Shown in pieces: positions 17,817-27,004 of a stretch of 64,000 nucleotides of DNA. Source of the stretch: Anaerococcus vaginalis ATCC 51170 (GTDB lineage Bacteria; Bacillota; Clostridia; Tissierellales; Peptoniphilaceae); contig NZ_GG700527.1 of assembly GCF_000163295.1 (NCBI RefSeq), positions 1,778,954 through 1,842,953 of the forward strand, given 5' to 3'. The number at the start of each line of letters is the position of its first letter. Position 1 is the stretch's first letter. The notes beneath the pieces are model-generated. The model saw only the letters and a program-made list of their open reading frames with translations, did no database searches and was not told the DNA's origin. Both the position numbers and the translations under genes were made by a program.

Positions 17817-18986
17817 ATGAAAAAATTAATTACTTCAGAATCAGTAACAGAAGGACATCCAGATAAAGTCTGCGATCAAATTTCTGATGCGATTTTAGAT
17901 GAGTGTTTAAAACAAGATAAAAATTCGAGAGTGGCTTGTGAATGTGTAACAACAACTGGTCTTGTCTTGGTTGTTGGAGAAATTTCAACAAATGCTTATG
18001 CGCCAATAGAAAATATAGCAAGAGATACAATCAAAGAAATAGGATATGATGATCCAAAATTAGGATTTGATTATCAAAACGTAGCAGTTTTAACTTCTTT
18101 GATTGAACAATCTCCTGACATTGCCCAAGGCGTAAATGATTCAATGGATTTTAAATCTACAAATGATAAATACGACAAAATTGGAGCGGGCGATCAAGGA
18201 ATGGTTTTTGGTTATGCAGATGATGAAACAGAAGAATATCTTCCATTGTCAGTTGTTTATGCACAAAAACTTTCTAAAAGACTTGCTCAAGTTAGAAAAG
18301 AAGGAATTCTTGATTATTTAAGACCTGATGGCAAAAGCCAAGTTACAGTAGAATATGATGATGACATATTAAAAAGAGTAGATTCTATAGTAATTTCAAC
18401 TCAACATTCAGAAGAAGTAAGCCTTGAACAAATCAAAAAAGATGTAATAGAAAAAGTAATCAAAGAAGTTATTGATCCAAAATACATCGACGATGATACA
18501 AAATTTTATATAAATCCAACAGGAAAATTTGTAATTGGTGGGCCAAAAGGAGATTCTGGACTTACAGGAAGGAAAATAATCGTTGATTCTTACGGTGGAT
18601 ATTCAAAATCTGGTGGCGGAGCATTTTCTGGAAAAGATGCAACAAAAGTTGACAGATCAGCAGCTTATATGGCAAGATATGCAGCGAAAAATATGGTTGC
18701 AGCAGGTCTTTGCAAAAAATGCGAAATTGGTGTAGCTTATGCAATTGGAGTTGCAAAACCTCTATCAATTTATGTAGATAGTTTTGGAACTGGAAAATAT
18801 GAAGATGAAAAACTTACAGAAATTGTAAAAGAAGTTTTTGATTTTAGACCTCAAGCAATCATTGATAAATTAGATTTACAAAGACCAATTTTCAAAAAAA
18901 CCGCAGCTTACGGACACTTTGGAAGAAATGATGAAGATTTTACTTGGGAAAAATTAGACCAAGTTGATAAATTAAAAAATAAATAG
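17817..18986 (+). CDS. metK: S-adenosylmethionine synthetase
   Basis: A 389-aa enzyme making AdoMet from methionine and ATP. Signatures: [20 protein letters not shown] at the N-terminus (the last His/Asp bind ATP and Mg), [12 protein letters not shown] near residue 121, and the phosphate loop [19 protein letters not shown] near 261. Length is normal. No SAM riboswitch is visible in the 57-bp upstream gap. It is followed after 8 bp by an MreB-like gene. Confidence 0.97.
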   Translation: MKKLITSESVTEGHPDKVCDQISDAILDECLKQDKNSRVACECVTTTGLVLVVGEISTNAYAPIENIARDTIKEIGYDDPKLGFDYQNVAVLTSLIEQSPDIAQGVNDSMDFKSTNDKYDKIGAGDQGMVFGYADDETEEYLPLSVVYAQKLSKRLAQVRKEGILDYLRPDGKSQVTVEYDDDILKRVDSIVISTQHSEEVSLEQIKKDVIEKVIKEVIDPKYIDDDTKFYINPTGKFVIGGPKGDSGLTGRKIIVDSYGGYSKSGGGAFSGKDATKVDRSAAYMARYAAKNMVAAGLCKKCEIGVAYAIGVAKPLSIYVDSFGTGKYEDEKLTEIVKEVFDFRPQAIIDKLDLQRPIFKKTAAYGHFGRNDEDFTWEKLDQVDKLKNK

Positions 18987-18994
18987 GAGAGGCC

Positions 18995-20044
18995 ATGTCA
19001 AGGTTAAGAAAAAGTGTGGCAATAGATTTGGGAACAGCCTCAGTCCTTGTTTACGTTGAAGATAAGGGGATTTGCTTAGAAGAACCTTCAGTTATAGCAA
19101 AAGATACACTCACAGGAAAAATTCTTTCAGTTGGAAAAGATGCAAAAAAAATTTTGGGAAGAACTCCTGGAAATGTAATTGCATTAAAGCCTTTAAAAGA
19201 CGGAGTAATTGCAGATTTTAACGCAACAGAAGAAATGCTTAAATATTTTTTGAAAAAATCCTTGAATAAATCTTTATTTAAACCTGATTTATTGATTTGT
19301 GTTCCAAGCAAGGCAACTCAAATTGAAAAAAGAGCAGTTCTTCAAGCAGCAGAAAATGCAGGAGCTCATAGAGTTTATTTGATAGACGAACCTCTCGCAG
19401 CAGCGATTGGTGCAGATATAGATATAACAGATGAAAAAGGAAATATGGTTATAGATATTGGAGGAGGAACTTCAGACATTGCAGTAGTTTCTATGGGACA
19501 AATCGTAACAAGCGATTCTATAGAAATTTCTGGAGATACTTTCGACAATGATATAAAAGATCATATAAGAAACAGATATAGGATGCTTATTGGCGAATCA
19601 AGTGCAGAAATGATAAAAATAAAAGCTCAAGAGGCAGATTATACAGATTCAATTGAAGTTGTAGGACGACTTATAGAAGATGGACTTCCATCAAGAATCT
19701 ATCTTCCAGTTGGAGAAATCTATTCTTGCTTACTACCATCAATTGATAAAATAATAAATGGAGTAAAAAATGTATTAGAGCAAACACCTCCAGAATTAGC
19801 TGCAGATTTGTATGAAAGAGGTATATTTTTAACAGGTGGCGGAGCATTAACCTTGGGACTTGCAAAAAGAATTAATGAAAGACTTCAAATTGATGTAAAA
19901 ATTGCCCAAGATCCAAGAGAATGTGTAATAAAAGGAACAGCAAACGCCCTAACATGGATTGACAATATCGATGAAGAAAAGAATGAGTCAATGAAAGCCA
20001 AGCAAAAACAGCTTGAGAAAAAGGAAAAAATGAGGAGAAGATAA
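18995..20044 (+). CDS. MreB/Mbl-family actin-like cell-shape protein
   Basis: A 349-aa actin-fold ATPase. Phosphate 1 is [11 protein letters not shown], the phosphate 2 region [16 protein letters not shown], the adenosine motif [20 protein letters not shown] basic C-terminal tail of about 20 residues ([16 protein letters not shown]) extends past the usual end. Members form membrane-associated filaments guiding elongation. Which of MreB or Mbl it is cannot be settled. It overlaps gpmA by one base (TAATG). Confidence 0.9.
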   Translation: MSRLRKSVAIDLGTASVLVYVEDKGICLEEPSVIAKDTLTGKILSVGKDAKKILGRTPGNVIALKPLKDGVIADFNATEEMLKYFLKKSLNKSLFKPDLLICVPSKATQIEKRAVLQAAENAGAHRVYLIDEPLAAAIGADIDITDEKGNMVIDIGGGTSDIAVVSMGQIVTSDSIEISGDTFDNDIKDHIRNRYRMLIGESSAEMIKIKAQEADYTDSIEVVGRLIEDGLPSRIYLPVGEIYSCLLPSIDKIINGVKNVLEQTPPELAADLYERGIFLTGGGALTLGLAKRINERLQIDVKIAQDPRECVIKGTANALTWIDNIDEEKNESMKAKQKQLEKKEKMRRR

Positions 20045-20733
20045 TGACAAAAAAATTAGTTTTCGTAAGACATGGACAAAGTGAATGGAATCTTGCCAAT
20101 AAATTTACAGGTTGGGTAGATGTAAATTTATCAGACAAGGGAGTAGAAGAAGCAAAGGAAGCTGGAAGAAAAATAAAAGATGCAGGAATAAAATTTGATA
20201 TAGCTTATACATCAATTTTAAAAAGAGCAATAAAAACTTGTAATTTTGCCCTTGAATATTCTGACCAATTGTACGTGCCAGTTGTAAAATCTTGGAGATT
20301 AAACGAACGTCACTATGGAGCACTTCAAGGATTAAACAAAAAAGAAACAGCAGAAAAATACGGAGATGAACAAGTTCATATTTGGAGAAGATCATACGAT
20401 ACACTTCCACCAGCTTTAACAGACGAAGAAGCAAATGCACAAGCAAACGAAGATAGATTTAAAGAATATCCAAAAGATATAATACCAGTTGCAGAAAACT
20501 TAAAAGTAACACTAGAAAGATGTTTGCCATTTTATATAGACAATATAGCAAAAGACTTAATCGATGGAAAAACAGTTTTAGTAGCAGCACACGGAAATTC
20601 ATTAAGAGCTATGGCAAAACATTTAGAAAAAATTTCAGACGATGACATAATGGATTTAGAAATTCCAACAGGACAACCATTAGTTTATGAATTAGACGAT
20701 CAATTAAACGTAGTAAAAAAATATTACTTATAA
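20044..20733 (+). CDS. gpmA: 2,3-bisphosphoglycerate-dependent phosphoglycerate mutase
   Basis: A 229-aa histidine phosphatase-superfamily glycolytic enzyme interconverting 3- and 2-phosphoglycerate. The phosphorylated His is in [10 protein letters not shown], with the conserved [13 protein letters not shown], the catalytic Glu in [14 protein letters not shown] and the second His in AAHGNSLRA. It is last in the metK-mreB-gpmA string and has a strong terminator. Confidence 0.95.
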   Translation: MTKKLVFVRHGQSEWNLANKFTGWVDVNLSDKGVEEAKEAGRKIKDAGIKFDIAYTSILKRAIKTCNFALEYSDQLYVPVVKSWRLNERHYGALQGLNKKETAEKYGDEQVHIWRRSYDTLPPALTDEEANAQANEDRFKEYPKDIIPVAENLKVTLERCLPFYIDNIAKDLIDGKTVLVAAHGNSLRAMAKHLEKISDDDIMDLEIPTGQPLVYELDDQLNVVKKYYL

Positions 20734-20746
20734 AAAAAGACATAAG

Positions 20747-20781
20747 GCCTCAAAACTTTTTGTTTTGAGGCTATTTTTTTG
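20747..20781 (+). terminator. Terminator after gpmA
   Basis: GCCTCAAAAC-ttttt-GTTTTGAGGC followed by TATTTTTTT. Confidence 0.9.
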
Positions 20782-20807
20782 AGAAAAAATAATTAGAAGA
20801 GGAAAAA

Positions 20808-21671
20808 ATGGAGAAAATAAAAATAATAGTAGATTCAGGAAACTCGATTAACCTAGAAGAAGCAAAAAAATATAACATAGGCATAGTGCCGTTCAAAATA
20901 CATTTTGGAGATACAAGTTACACAGACCAAATAGATTTAGAAAGCGAAGAATTTTTTGAAAAATTAAAAAATACAGAAGAAAAAGTTAGCACATCAATAC
21001 CAGGAGTAGGAGAATTTGTAGAAAATCTAGAAAAATATATAGAAGAAGGATACAATAAAATCCTATGTTTTTCAATATCATCCCATCTTTCAGGTATGAA
21101 CAATATGATGAATTTAGCAAAAGATCATATAGAAAATAAAAATGTTACAATCGATATAATAGATACAAAAATAGCATCACTTCCCCTATATTTTATAGCA
21201 ACAAAAGCAGCAAAATCAGCTATAAAAGGAAAAAAATACGAAGAAATTTATAAAAGAGCAATTAAAGATGTAGAAAAAGCAAATATATACGTAAGAGCAG
21301 AAAGTCTTGACTACCTTGTAAAAGGAGGTAGATTGCCAAAATCAATAGGAAAAGTTGCAAATCTTATAAATTTCACGCCGATTTTTACAATGAAAGACGG
21401 AGAAATAAAAATAGCAAAAAAAGTTATAGGAAGAAAAAAATCATTCCAAGAAATAGCAAAAATCATAAAGAAAAAAATAAAAGATAAAAAAGAATACGGC
21501 CTAGCAATAGGCGGCGGAGCAAGCTTTGAAGAAATAAAAATAATAAAAGAATTACTAAAAGAAGAAATAAAAAACGCCAAAATATATAAAGAAATGACAG
21601 TGCCACCAGTATTTGGAGTCCATTTAGGACCAAAATCAATACTTTTAAGTGTTGTTGATTATGAAAATTAA
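20808..21671 (+). CDS. DegV family fatty-acid-binding protein
   Basis: A 287-aa two-domain DegV fold. KIIVDSGNSINLEEAKKYNI begins the N-terminal domain; TSIPGVGEF carries the Ser/Thr that contacts the fatty-acid head group; SISSHLSGMNNM and YLVKGGRLPKSIG are conserved. DegV/FakB proteins present fatty acids to the kinase FakA, which is not in this window. A paralogue lies at 40174-41040. A decayed IS element sits directly at its terminator. Confidence 0.9.
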   Translation: MEKIKIIVDSGNSINLEEAKKYNIGIVPFKIHFGDTSYTDQIDLESEEFFEKLKNTEEKVSTSIPGVGEFVENLEKYIEEGYNKILCFSISSHLSGMNNMMNLAKDHIENKNVTIDIIDTKIASLPLYFIATKAAKSAIKGKKYEEIYKRAIKDVEKANIYVRAESLDYLVKGGRLPKSIGKVANLINFTPIFTMKDGEIKIAKKVIGRKKSFQEIAKIIKKKIKDKKEYGLAIGGGASFEEIKIIKELLKEEIKNAKIYKEMTVPPVFGVHLGPKSILLSVVDYEN

Positions 21672-21681
21672 AAAGTAAAAC

Positions 21682-21698
21682 AAGCGAAGACATCGCTT
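21682..21698 (+). terminator. Interrupted terminator stem of degV
   Basis: AAGCGA-agaca-TCGCTT sits 10 bp after the degV stop but lacks a T-run. The IS-like end CAGAGCGTCGGCAAA begins immediately after it. It looks like a terminator separated from its U-tract by insertion. A similar stem followed by Ts occurs at the other end of the insertion (22645-22671). Confidence 0.55.
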
Positions 21699-22643
21699 CA
21701 GAGCGTCGGCAAACCTCCTAATAAAACAGGTTTATCGACACTTTTTTTATATTTATTCTCAAATATATTAATTTTTCAAATAATATAGTAAATTGAGAAA
21801 ATTTACCTCCATTATCTTCTGATTTATCAAGTAATTTTGCTAGTTTTTTCATATTTAGGCACGCAAAAGTTAGTGCTGCTTTCATACTCATTTTTGCTTT
21901 TCCTATCATGTTAGTATATCTAAAGCTATGGTATTGTTTTGCACTTGCGAATAGTCTTTCTATTGTTTCTTTTCTTTGCTTGTATTCAGCTTTTCCTGCT
22001 TTAGTTAGTCTATATCTTTCACAATAGTCTATGTATTCTTGCCAGATATGTCTGATTATTACTTTTACCTTGCTTTTAATTTGTTCTTTATTTTTTCTTT
22101 CTGATTTTTATGTCTGTTGGCATGTGCTTTTACATGGGTTGAGTCTACAAATTGTATTTTTGCGTCTACGAATCCATAATTCATTGCTTGGTCTAGGATA
22201 TTTTCGAATATTTGAGTGAATAGGTCTGTATTTTTAAATCTTCTTTCATAGTTTTTACCGGAAGTTGAAAAGTGTGAAACTTTATCGTAGAAGTCCAGTC
22301 CTAAGAACCGACGAGGCTAGGTTTACTTCTACTTCTCTTATTGTTTGCCTCATGCTGTTTATGTTGAAGAAGTATTGTAGGATTACAAGTTTTATTAATA
22401 CTACTAGGTCGTATATGAAGTTGAAGTCTATGTGTTTATCTATTTTTCTTAATATGTGATTTTTTGGAACTAGTTGTTCTACTGATACCATTTGGACTTG
22501 TTCAGTATTATTATTTTCGTTTTTATGTAGAATAACTTCCTCCATCTTTAGTATATTTATACCCATAGATAGCTTGATTTAAGCGTTTATTATATAGACA
22601 AAGTAGATGAAATTGCGTTTTTCATCTACTTTGTCTACAGTCT
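21699..22643 (-). mobile_element. Decayed IS1182-like insertion sequence
   Basis: The left end CAGAGCGTCGGCAAA and right end TTTGTCTACAGTCT are imperfect inverted repeats. They closely resemble the ends of the foldback element at 41133-41450. The right end also contains a perfect hairpin, AGACAAAGTAGATGAAA paired with TTTCATCTACTTTGTCT (about 22599-22637). The transposase inside is broken. The element lies between degV and the DUF438 gene, with hairpins AAGCGA/TCGCTT and AAGCAAG/CTTGCTT on its two sides, perhaps a diverged target duplication. Confidence 0.75.
21718..22566 (-). pseudogene. IS1182-family transposase, internally deleted and frameshifted
   Basis: The N-terminal part (22282-22566) has VQMVSVEQLVPKNHILRKID and DFNFIYDL, then runs directly into VVLIKLVILQYFFNINSMRQ, so the segment normally between IYDL and VLIKL is deleted. 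After REVEVNLA the frame shifts: the expected FLGLDFYDKVSHFST block is readable in another frame. The C-terminal part again shows FVDSTHVKAHANRHK, KQRKETIERLFASAKQYH and MSMKAALTFACLNMKKLAK. Total coding length is well below the 450-550 aa usual for the family. It is non-functional by itself. Confidence 0.85.
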
Positions 22644-22644
22644 G

Positions 22645-22671
22645 AAGCAAGATACTTCTTGCTTTTTTTAT
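22645..22671 (+). terminator. Stem-loop with T-run at the right border of the IS remnant
   Basis: AAGCAAG-atactt-CTTGCTT followed by TTTTTT. It probably is the original or duplicated degV terminator, now separated from degV by the insertion. Confidence 0.7.
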
Positions 22672-22722
22672 ACAAATAATAGACATTATCAATTGAAGAG
22701 TATAATAATATTGGAGGATATT

Positions 22723-24087
22723 ATGGCTAAAAAAATTGATATTAATAAGGCGATTTATGATTTGGTTAATCATGATGATAAATTAAAAAAAGATCTTATA
22801 GGTCTTGGTTTTAAAAATCTTTCCAATCCTCTTATGCTTAAAACTATGGGCAAAAAAATGTCTATTAGACGCGGGGCAAAGATGGTTGGAATTGATAATG
22901 TTGACAAAAAGTTAGAAGATTTGGGTTATGAAATTATTAACTCTTATGATGATTTTGAAGTTAAAAATAGAAGAGAACTCATTAAATCTTATGTAAAAAG
23001 ATTGTCAGAAGGGGAATATCTTGAAAGTGTTAGAAAGGATTTTGTAAAAAATTTCGAAAATGTTTCATCTTCTGAAATTATGGATGCTGAGGAAGCTCTT
23101 CTTGAAGGGGGAGTTGATAGGGCTGATGTTCAAAGGCTTTGTGATGTTCATTCTTCACTTTTTCATGGAAAAACTGAAAGTGAAGATGGAAAGGATTTGA
23201 AATTAATAAATATTTCTGGTCATCCTCTTAGGTTTTTCTTTTTGGAAAATGAAAAAATTAAAGAACTTATCGATTTGGGAGAAAATAGCAAAGATTTGGA
23301 AGAAATTAAGGATATTTCCAATAATATTACTTCTCATTATAGGAAAAAGGGGGACTTGATATATCCTTTGCTAAAGGAAAATTACAATAAGCCAGGTCCA
23401 TCTGAAATTATGTGGGGAGTTGATATTGAAATTTCTAAAAATTTCAAAAAAGCTTTCAAAAAATCTGATTTTGATGATGTCAAAAAAGTATTTGAAAGAG
23501 CAAGGGAGATGACTTATAAGGAAGAAAATATCTTGTATCCTTTGATGGAAGATGTGATTTCAAATGAAGATTTTTTGGGTCTTTATGAGGATTTGAAAGA
23601 TTATCCTGATGATATAATCAAAAAAGAAATTTGGGATGATGGAGAAAATATAAATAATGAGAAAGATTCTATGGATGGATATATTAATTTTTCTAAGGGA
23701 AAGATGAAAGTTGATGAGCTTGAGGCCCTTCTTGATACTTTGGAAATTGAGATAACTTTTATAGATAAAAATGATATAAATTCTTATTATAATGACATAA
23801 AGGGTGAAAAGATTTTTAAAAGAGCAAAAACATCCTTAGGAAGGGAAGTTTATTCATGCCACCCACCACAAGTTGAGCCAATAGTAAGAAGACTTATCAG
23901 TGAATTTAAAAAAGGGAGCAAGGATAAATTTCAAATCATAAAAAACATAAAGGGCCACGACCACGCTGTGACCTACTATGCAGTTAGGGATAAGAACGGA
24001 AATTATTTAGGAGTTTTGGAAACTGTCCAAGATCTTTCTTTCTACAAATCCTATCTTGATGTTTGGGATAAGGCTAGGATGAAATAG
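22723..24087 (+). CDS. DUF438 protein with DUF1858, hemerythrin and PAS domains
   Basis: 454 aa. Order: an N-terminal DUF1858-like segment (about 1-60), a DUF438 domain (about 65-135), a hemerythrin HHE-type helical bundle (about 145-300, with His in DVHSSLFHGK, GHPLRFFF and SHYRKKGDLIYP and the Glu in YKEENILYP), and a C-terminal PAS-like domain (about 335-450, YSCHPPQVEPIV, FQIIKNIKGHDHAV). The diiron bundle suggests sensing of oxygen, NO or redox state; no output domain is seen. An upstream start at 22693 is rejected because the ATG at 22723 has TTGGAGG at proper distance. Confidence 0.85.
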   Translation: MAKKIDINKAIYDLVNHDDKLKKDLIGLGFKNLSNPLMLKTMGKKMSIRRGAKMVGIDNVDKKLEDLGYEIINSYDDFEVKNRRELIKSYVKRLSEGEYLESVRKDFVKNFENVSSSEIMDAEEALLEGGVDRADVQRLCDVHSSLFHGKTESEDGKDLKLINISGHPLRFFFLENEKIKELIDLGENSKDLEEIKDISNNITSHYRKKGDLIYPLLKENYNKPGPSEIMWGVDIEISKNFKKAFKKSDFDDVKKVFERAREMTYKEENILYPLMEDVISNEDFLGLYEDLKDYPDDIIKKEIWDDGENINNEKDSMDGYINFSKGKMKVDELEALLDTLEIEITFIDKNDINSYYNDIKGEKIFKRAKTSLGREVYSCHPPQVEPIVRRLISEFKKGSKDKFQIIKNIKGHDHAVTYYAVRDKNGNYLGVLETVQDLSFYKSYLDVWDKARMK

Positions 24088-24183
24088 AAAAAATCCTTTT
24101 TATTTTAAATCTTAATTATTTAATAAATTAATATAAAAGTGATTTATAGTTTGACAAAGAATTCAAATAATTCCAAACCACTC

Positions 24184-24282
24184 ATGCTCAACAGCAAAGC
24201 TAACTATTATTTTTACGGTTACAGAAATGATGAGCTTGAAAAAGTAATAGAAGTTGACATAAGAGGAAACTCTCAAAAATAA
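24184..24282 (+). pseudogene. Possible gene remnant (32-codon open frame)
   Basis: Within the 258-bp gap 24088-24345 a short frame reads MLNSKANYYFYGYRNDELEK and then VIEVDIRGNSQK, which has protein-like composition but no clear ribosome-binding site. It could be the tail of a lost gene. I do not recognise the family. The rest of the gap is AT-rich and ends with a terminator. Confidence 0.25.
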
Positions 24283-24294
24283 GAAATATAAAAT

Positions 24295-24328
24295 AAAGAT
24301 GAGGACTTCAAAAATCCTCATCTTTTTT
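24295..24328. terminator. Bidirectional terminator before the BASS transporter gene
   Basis: AAAGATGAGGA pairs with TCCTCATCTTT around CTTCAAAAA; T residues follow on the plus strand and A residues precede, so it can also end the leftward pan operon. Confidence 0.85.
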
Positions 24329-24345
24329 GATTAAATATTTAAAAT

Positions 24346-25302
24346 TTACCTTTCCCTAGCAAAGGCAATTTCTTTTACATCTTTTCTTCTGATTGATGCG
24401 AAAATTGAACCTGAAATATTGTGCCAGATTGAAAAAATTGCTCCTGGGAGGGTTGCTAGTGGATTTAGGGCAAAATTTGCTGTAGCAAGTTGGATGGCAA
24501 GACCAGAATTTTGCATTCCCACTTCGATTGATAGCGCTGTTTGCTTGTCATAATCCATTTTGAATAATTTGGAAACGCCAAGTCCTAATAAAAGTCCTAG
24601 GGCATTGTGAATCATTACTATTAATAAAACGATTAGTCCAGATTTTGCAATTTTTTCTGCATTTGCTCCGATTATTCCTGAAATTATTAAAATAATTGCA
24701 AGGGATGATATTAATGGGAAAATTGATTTTGATTTTTCCATTTTTTCGGGGCTTAATTTTTTTGCAAAAATTCCCATCAAAACTGGTATTAAAACTACTG
24801 TAACAACTGATTTAAACATGGCCAAAATTGAAACTTCAACCCATCTTCCTGCCAAAAGATAAACCAAAAATGGTGTAACAATTGGGGCAAGAAGTGTTGA
24901 TAAAATTGTCATAGAAACTGACATTGAAACATTTCCTCCAGCTATGTGGGTTATTACATTTGAGGCGGTTCCTCCAGGGCAACAGCCTACAAGAATTATT
25001 CCCAAGGCAATATCTTTATTTACATTGAAACCTACTGCCAAAATCCAAGCAAGCAAGGGCATTATTGTAAATTGTGCCAAGGCGCCTATAAAAATATCCC
25101 TAGGATTTTTTAATATTTTCTTAAAAGAATCTGAATCTATAGATGTTCCCATTCCAAACATTGCAAGGGCAAGAAAAATGGTGGTGTAATTTGTCATCCA
25201 AGAAAAATAATCTGGGACAAAATAGGCTATGACAGAAAAAATTACAATAATTAAACCGATATTTTGAGTTATTTTATCTGAAATTCTTGAAAATTTTTCC
25301 AC
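24346..25302 (-). CDS. BASS-family transporter, likely pantoate/ketopantoate uptake (PanS-like)
   Basis: A 318-aa bile acid:sodium symporter-family protein with about ten helices. Conserved elements are MFGMGTSIDSDSF, the GCCPGGTASNVITHIAGGNV Na+-site loop and VGMQNSGLAIQLA. Salmonella PanS, a BASS member, imports 2-ketopantoate. Here the gene is directly downstream of panD and panC on the same strand, with only 2 bp to panC, while panB and panE are absent from the window. Import of pantoate or ketopantoate to feed PanC is therefore a good inference; other organic anions are possible. Confidence 0.85.
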   Translation of the reverse strand: MEKFSRISDKITQNIGLIIVIFSVIAYFVPDYFSWMTNYTTIFLALAMFGMGTSIDSDSFKKILKNPRDIFIGALAQFTIMPLLAWILAVGFNVNKDIALGIILVGCCPGGTASNVITHIAGGNVSMSVSMTILSTLLAPIVTPFLVYLLAGRWVEVSILAMFKSVVTVVLIPVLMGIFAKKLSPEKMEKSKSIFPLISSLAIILIISGIIGANAEKIAKSGLIVLLIVMIHNALGLLLGLGVSKLFKMDYDKQTALSIEVGMQNSGLAIQLATANFALNPLATLPGAIFSIWHNISGSIFASIRRKDVKEIAFARER

Positions 25303-25304
25303 GT

Positions 25305-26144
25305 CTACACCTCATAAATAAAATTGTCAATTAATCTGGTTTTTCCAATATATACGGCAATGGCAACCAAGGTGTCTTTGTTGAAATTATCTACATCTTT
25401 TATTGTTTCAAGGTCAACGGCACTGATGTAGTCGATTTTTGCAAGTTTTTCTGATGAAATTAATTCTTTCATTTTTTCCAAAACTTCACCTACACTTGCT
25501 CCATTCTTTGCCATTTTTTCTCCTTCAAAAATTGCCTTTGAAAGACAAAGAGCAGCCTTTCTTTCGTCAGCTGAAAGATAGGTATTTCTTGAAGACATAG
25601 CAAGTCCGTCGTCCTCTCTTACAATTGGGCAAGCAACAATTTCAACTGGAATATTTAAATCAAAAACTAATTTTTTAATAATTGAAAGCTGTTGGGCATC
25701 TTTTTGTCCAAAATACGCCCTATTAGGTCCAACAATATTAAATAATTTTGTACAAACAGTACAAACTCCCCTGAAATGTCCAGCTCTTCTTGCTCCACAT
25801 AAATTATCAGAAAGTCCCTCAATATCTACAAAGGCTTTTTTGTCGTGATACATTTCGCTTGGTTCTGGATTAAAAATAAAATCAGCTCCCAAGTCTTCGC
25901 ACAATTTGCTGTCAGCATTTATATCTCTAGGATAAGCCTCCAAATCCTCATTTGGTCCAAATTGGATTGGATTTACAAAATCAGAAACAACTACGATGTC
26001 ATTTTCTGAAACTGCTTTTTTAATTAGGCTTGCATGACCCTTGTGCAAAAATCCCATGGTAGGAACAAGGCCGATTGATTTGCCCTCTTTTTTAAAATCT
26101 TTCAAAACATCTTTCAATTCATCAATTTTTTTGATAACTTTCAT
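25305..26144 (-). CDS. panC: Pantothenate synthetase
   Basis: A 279-aa class I tRNA-synthetase-fold ligase joining pantoate and beta-alanine with ATP. VPTMGFLHKGHASLIKKA contains the HIGH-type HKGH, FVNPIQFGPNEDLEAYPRD forms the pantoate site, FGQKDAQQL and the KMSKS-like AMSSRNTYL loop are intact. The beta-alanine comes from PanD, encoded upstream. Second gene of a panD-panC-transporter operon; ATG preceded by GGAGAAG. Confidence 0.96.
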   Translation of the reverse strand: MKVIKKIDELKDVLKDFKKEGKSIGLVPTMGFLHKGHASLIKKAVSENDIVVVSDFVNPIQFGPNEDLEAYPRDINADSKLCEDLGADFIFNPEPSEMYHDKKAFVDIEGLSDNLCGARRAGHFRGVCTVCTKLFNIVGPNRAYFGQKDAQQLSIIKKLVFDLNIPVEIVACPIVREDDGLAMSSRNTYLSADERKAALCLSKAIFEGEKMAKNGASVGEVLEKMKELISSEKLAKIDYISAVDLETIKDVDNFNKDTLVAIAVYIGKTRLIDNFIYEV

Positions 26145-26198
26145 TTTCTTCTCCTCTAAAAATATTTAGAGATAGCCTAATACACCACTAAAATTTAT

Positions 26199-26582
26199 TT
26201 ATGATAATCTCCCGTGTTTTTCGTAAGATGAAATTTTTTGAATTTTATTTTCATCATCAACAAAAACAACTTTCGGACTATAATTTTCTAAATCTTTTTC
26301 ACTATAAGAGGCATAAGCCATTATAATAACCAAATCATTAGGCGAAAAATGTCTTGCAGCAGCACCATTTAAACAAATAACACCACTGTCTTTCTCGCCA
26401 GCAATTGTATAAGTTTCAATTCGATTTCCATTGTTAATATTAACTACTTGCACTTTCTGATACTCTCTAATTCCAGCTGCACCAAGCAAAGCCTCATCAA
26501 CAGTAATAGAACCAACATAGTCAAGTTCAGCCTGAGTCACAGTAGCCCTATGAATTTTTCCTTTTAACATTTCAATTTCCAT
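26199..26582 (-). CDS. panD: Aspartate 1-decarboxylase proenzyme
   Basis: 127 aa. The proenzyme self-cleaves at Gly-Ser within [12 protein letters not shown] (near residue 28), the Ser becoming the pyruvoyl group. The conserved [18 protein letters not shown] follows. It makes beta-alanine for PanC. The start is MEIEMLKGK: the ATG at 26582 sits 8 nt after AAGGAG, while the internal Met5 has no spacing for that site. A terminator-like hairpin lies immediately upstream in the leader. Confidence 0.95.
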   Translation of the reverse strand: MEIEMLKGKIHRATVTQAELDYVGSITVDEALLGAAGIREYQKVQVVNINNGNRIETYTIAGEKDSGVICLNGAAARHFSPNDLVIIMAYASYSEKDLENYSPKVVFVDDENKIQKISSYEKHGRLS

Positions 26583-26593
26583 AAAATCTCCTT

Positions 26594-26646
26594 AAAAAAA
26601 GCAAGGTAAAAGCAGTTTATATTTAATAAACAGACAAAAACCTTGC
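26594..26646 (-). promoter_or_regulatory. Leader hairpin with U-tract directly before the panD ribosome-binding site (candidate attenuator)
   Basis: Read on the minus strand, GCAAGGT and ACCTTGC enclose a second stem (GTTTAT/ATAAAC), and the outer stem is followed by seven T and then AAGGAG of panD. An intrinsic terminator at this point would stop transcription before panD, so read-through must be controlled or it is a leaky leader. No consensus riboswitch is recognised. The Rfam pan motif, known upstream of pan genes, should be tested. Confidence 0.6.
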
Positions 26647-26885
26647 ACAAGTAACAAAATATTTTGAGTCTCACTAAATATATAAGCTCATTTTTTAAAA
26701 TTTAAATATAATGGTGTAAAAGAGTATAGTTTTAAAAACTTAAATACTATCTCTAGGGGTATTATAAATCATTAATATAAAATTAACAATGTGTGGGGAG
26801 AAATTTTTTTGAAAATAATATAAACTTTTTAAAACAATAATGAACTTGTGGTTAAAATTTTCATAAGAGGTAGAGTATTTATATA

Positions 26886-26962
26886 TTTAATTAGTAACTT
26901 GATAAGTATTGAAATACTAAAAATTAAAATATTGGACTGATTATTAACATAAGATGTGAAAT
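26886..26962 (+). ncRNA. Candidate crRNA-like regulatory guide (CreR/CreA type): pseudo-repeat, spacer, pseudo-repeat
   Basis: Pseudo-repeat 1 (26886-26915) matches the array repeat at 22 of 30 positions, including the entire 3' end GTATTGAAAT that supplies the 8-nt crRNA handle. Pseudo-repeat 2 (26936-26962) keeps TGATTATTAACAT, GATGT and GAAAT but lacks the ATT between the last two. Between them is a 20-nt spacer, ACTAAAAATTAAAATATTGG. It lies in the 468-bp non-coding gap 26583-27050, next to the cas promoter and far from the array. The first 18 spacer positions match 27008-27025 at 17. A weak promoter (TTAAAA 26852-26857, 18 bp, TATTTA 26876-26881) may serve it. Confidence 0.8.
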
Positions 26963-26966
26963 AAAT

Positions 26967-26996
26967 TTGACAAAATTTTCAAAGATGATATTATAA
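26967..26996 (+). promoter_or_regulatory. Promoter of the cas operon
   Basis: TTGACA (26967-26972) is followed by TATTAT/TTATAA at 26989-26996 with 16-18 bp spacing. It starts four bases after pseudo-repeat 2. It is the only consensus-like promoter in front of cas6. Confidence 0.75.
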
Positions 26997-27004
26997 AAAT
27001 ATAA

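Noticed and set aside
26671-26683. Weaker seed-like match of the pseudo-spacer (ACTAAATATATAA)
   Set aside because: Only the first six positions match and the preceding CTC is not an established PAM here; likely chance in AT-rich DNA.
26789-26822. Mini-ORFs (ATG TGT GGG GAG AAA TTT TTT TGA; also TTG after GGGGAG) as a CreT-like toxin partner of the pseudo-array
   Set aside because: There is no convincing promoter, no rare-codon signature, and the pseudo-spacer's best target is the cas6 leader instead. A toxin RNA cannot be excluded but is not supported.
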